A stretch of DNA of 35,451 bases from Myxococcales bacterium (GTDB taxonomy: Bacteria; Myxococcota_A; UBA9160; UBA4427): contig DUCN01000024.1 of the NCBI GenBank assembly GCA_012959805.1, positions 1-35,451 of the forward strand. The letters are read 5' to 3'. Made by a program: the position numbers and the translations under genes. Within the stretch, counting starts at the first letter, position 1, and each line of letters starts with the position of its first letter. The notes under the pieces are model-generated. The model saw nothing but the letters and a program-made list of their open reading frames with translations, was not told the DNA's origin and did no database searches. Positions 33,193 through 35,451 of the stretch are shown here, piece by piece.

Positions 33193-35340
33193 ATGTCTCG
33201 GACCACGGAGCTCGAAGACACACGAAATATCGGCATCATGGCGCATATCGATGCTGGAAAGACAACGACGACGGAACGGATTCTTTTCTATACCGGCGTC
33301 AACTACAAGATTGGGGAGGTTCACGACGGGGCGGCAACGATGGACTGGATGCAGCAAGAACAGGAACGCGGAATCACGATTACCTCCGCGGCCACGACTT
33401 GCTTCTGGAAGGGCCATCGGATCAACATCATCGACACTCCTGGCCACGTCGACTTCACAGTGGAAGTCGAGCGGTCGCTTCGGGTGCTAGACGGCGCAGT
33501 TGCTGTCTTTTGTGGTGTCGGTGGAGTCGAGCCTCAATCGGAAACGGTCTGGCGACAAGCGGATAAATACGGCGTTCCGCGAGTTGCTTTCGTGAATAAA
33601 ATGGATCGAATGGGTGCAGATTTTGAAAACGTGGTCTCGATGATCGAAGACCGTCTTGGAGCCCGGCCGCTGCCTATGCAGCTGCCGATTGGCTCGGAAG
33701 ATGCGTTTTCGGGTGTTGTCGATCTGATCGACCAGAAAGCGCTTTTTTGGGACGACGAGACGCTCGGCGCGGAGTTCCGCACCGACGAGATTCCGACCGA
33801 AATGGTTGATGATGCCCAGCTCGCTCGAGAACAACTCATCGAACGACTGGCCGATTTCGATGACGTCGTCATGGCCCGATACCTCGACGGCGAAGAGGTG
33901 CCGATTTCTGAGCTTCGAGCCGCGATTCGGCGAACCACGATCTCGCTCGACCTCGTTCCAGTGTTTTGCGGCAGCGCCTTCAAGAACAAAGGCGTTCAGC
34001 CCCTGCTCGACGCAGTGCTCAACTATCTACCGTCGCCGCTGGATGTTCCGGCCATCGAAGGAACGCGAGCCGTGGTCAGTACGGGCAATTCCTCTAAAGC
34101 GACGAAGGCTTCGAAGGCCAGACAGGCCGCTGAAGAGGCCAGCGGAGAGGACGCCCAGCTCCTTTCGCGATCAGCAGACGATTCAGAGCCCTTTTCTGCG
34201 TTGGTATTCAAGGTCCAGTCAGACAAGCACGCGGGTACCCTCGCGTACCTACGTGTCTATTCGGGGACGGCGAAAGCCGGCGAGAGCCTGTTGAACGCCT
34301 CCACTGGAAAGAAAGAACGCGCCGGTCGCTTCCTGCAGATGCACGCGAACAAGCGTCAAGAAGTAGATCAGATCTATGCCGGCGACATTGTGGCGGCGAT
34401 CGGCCTGAAGAGCCTAGTGACGGGGCAGACCCTGTGCACTCCCAAGGCCTCGATCATGTTCGAGTCGCTGGAGTTCCCCGATCCGGTCATCTCGATCTCA
34501 ATCGAACCGAAGACTTCCGCCGACATGGATAAGCTCGGTGGGTCTCTGGACCGACTCGCGCTCGAGGACCCAACATTCAAGGTCTCGACCGATACTGAGA
34601 CAGGGCAGTTGATCATTTCCGGGATGGGCGAACTGCATCTCGAAATCATCGTCGACCGACTGCGCCGCGAGTTCGGCGTGGATGCGAATGTGGGTCGCCC
34701 ACAGGTCGCCTACCGGGAGACGATCTCCGCCACCGCGATTGGTAATGGCGAGTACATCAAACAAACCGCTGGAAGCGGCGAGTATGCGGTCGTTCGGGTC
34801 GATGTCGCTCCAGCTGAGACGGGATCTGGGTTCTGCTTCGAGAACGCGATTCGGGAAGGCGCAATTCCCAGCGATTTCATTTCCGCCGTCGAGGCGGGTT
34901 GCCGGGACGCCGTCGAGAGCGGACATTTAGGTGGCTATCCGGTCGTCGATGTTTCGATTCGCCTCGTCGATGGTGCGGCCCACGACGCAGACTCATCCGA
35001 ACGGGCATTCCAGATCGCGGCCGCGATGGCGGCGAACGAAGCCCTGCGGAATGCGACGCCGGTCCTGCTCGAGCCCATCATGGCTGTCGAAGTTGTGACG
35101 CCGGAAGAATTCCGGGGCGCGATCCAGGGCGATTTGAACGGACGCCGCGGTCAGATTAGTGGCATCGAGATGCGAGGCACGGCCCAGGTCATTCAAGCTG
35201 AGGTGCCGCTGTCAGAGATGTTTGGATATGTGAGCAGCGTGCGATCCATGACTCAAGGGCGCGCGAGCTACACAATGCAGTTTGCGCATTATGCGCAGGT
35301 ACCGGAAACGGTCACCAAGGGAATTGTCGCTTCGTATTGA
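33193..35340 (+). CDS. fusA: Elongation factor G
   Basis: EF-G drives translocation with GTP. The G domain shows [26 protein letters not shown] and NKMDRMG. Domain II starts near [19 protein letters not shown]; domain III has [14 protein letters not shown]; domains IV-V follow to [20 protein letters not shown]. The length is 715 residues. Between the G domain and domain II there is a Ser/Lys/Ala-rich insertion of about 30 residues (codons near 34080-34180), longer than the Escherichia coli linker. AGGAG lies about eleven bases before the ATG. It is the third gene of the str operon; tuf starts 36 bases later. Confidence 0.98.
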   Translation: MSRTTELEDTRNIGIMAHIDAGKTTTTERILFYTGVNYKIGEVHDGAATMDWMQQEQERGITITSAATTCFWKGHRINIIDTPGHVDFTVEVERSLRVLDGAVAVFCGVGGVEPQSETVWRQADKYGVPRVAFVNKMDRMGADFENVVSMIEDRLGARPLPMQLPIGSEDAFSGVVDLIDQKALFWDDETLGAEFRTDEIPTEMVDDAQLAREQLIERLADFDDVVMARYLDGEEVPISELRAAIRRTTISLDLVPVFCGSAFKNKGVQPLLDAVLNYLPSPLDVPAIEGTRAVVSTGNSSKATKASKARQAAEEASGEDAQLLSRSADDSEPFSALVFKVQSDKHAGTLAYLRVYSGTAKAGESLLNASTGKKERAGRFLQMHANKRQEVDQIYAGDIVAAIGLKSLVTGQTLCTPKASIMFESLEFPDPVISISIEPKTSADMDKLGGSLDRLALEDPTFKVSTDTETGQLIISGMGELHLEIIVDRLRREFGVDANVGRPQVAYRETISATAIGNGEYIKQTAGSGEYAVVRVDVAPAETGSGFCFENAIREGAIPSDFISAVEAGCRDAVESGHLGGYPVVDVSIRLVDGAAHDADSSERAFQIAAAMAANEALRNATPVLLEPIMAVEVVTPEEFRGAIQGDLNGRRGQISGIEMRGTAQVIQAEVPLSEMFGYVSSVRSMTQGRASYTMQFAHYAQVPETVTKGIVASY

Positions 35341-35451
<111 letters not shown>

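Overview
The window reads as a chromosomal segment of a Gram-negative bacterium with moderately high GC (estimated by eye) and frequent GTG/TTG starts. The gene content suggests a deltaproteobacteria-like lineage such as Myxococcota, Desulfobacterota or Binatota: paired acyl-CoA dehydrogenases, a phosphatidylcholine synthase, a Cys-rich ferrochelatase, PilZ and DUF4388-type genes. That placement is an inference; there is no 16S gene here.

Positions 1-7700 are metabolic: ispH (isoprenoids) on the minus strand, two adjacent acyl-CoA dehydrogenases that look like a catalytic/non-catalytic pair, a short Tat-signal protein, and hemE and hemH as a convergent, overlapping heme pair. A decayed response-regulator receiver follows, then a phosphatidylcholine synthase gene.

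Positions 7770-13310 hold the least ordinary block, all on the plus strand: a NuoB-like gene, a lipoylated 2-oxoacid dehydrogenase E2, lipB, then NuoI-, NuoC- and NuoD-like genes and a DUF1285-like gene. The last four are packed tightly or overlap. The four Nuo-like products are those of the quinone-reducing part of complex I. NuoA, the NADH-oxidising subunits and the membrane subunits are not in the window, and the NuoD-like protein lacks the usual quinone-site histidine motif.

Positions 13430-17280 are mixed: tRNA-Cys, a family 2 glycosyltransferase, tRNA-Leu, a small unknown gene, a PilZ gene, a DUF4388-like remnant and an rlmB-type rRNA methyltransferase.

From 17235 to the end runs the conserved translation/transcription block: tRNA-Thr(UGU), tRNA-Tyr, tRNA-Gly, tRNA-Thr(GGU), tuf, tRNA-Trp, secE, nusG, rplK, rplA, rplJ, rplL, rpoB, rpoC, rpsL, rpsG, fusA and the first 75 bases of a second tuf. 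Many gene boundaries here carry stem-loops (after tuf, rplJ-rplL, rplL-rpoB, rpoB-rpoC, rpoC-rpsL, rpsL-rpsG), probably setting relative expression by attenuation or RNA processing. No insertion sequence, CRISPR array or prophage was seen.
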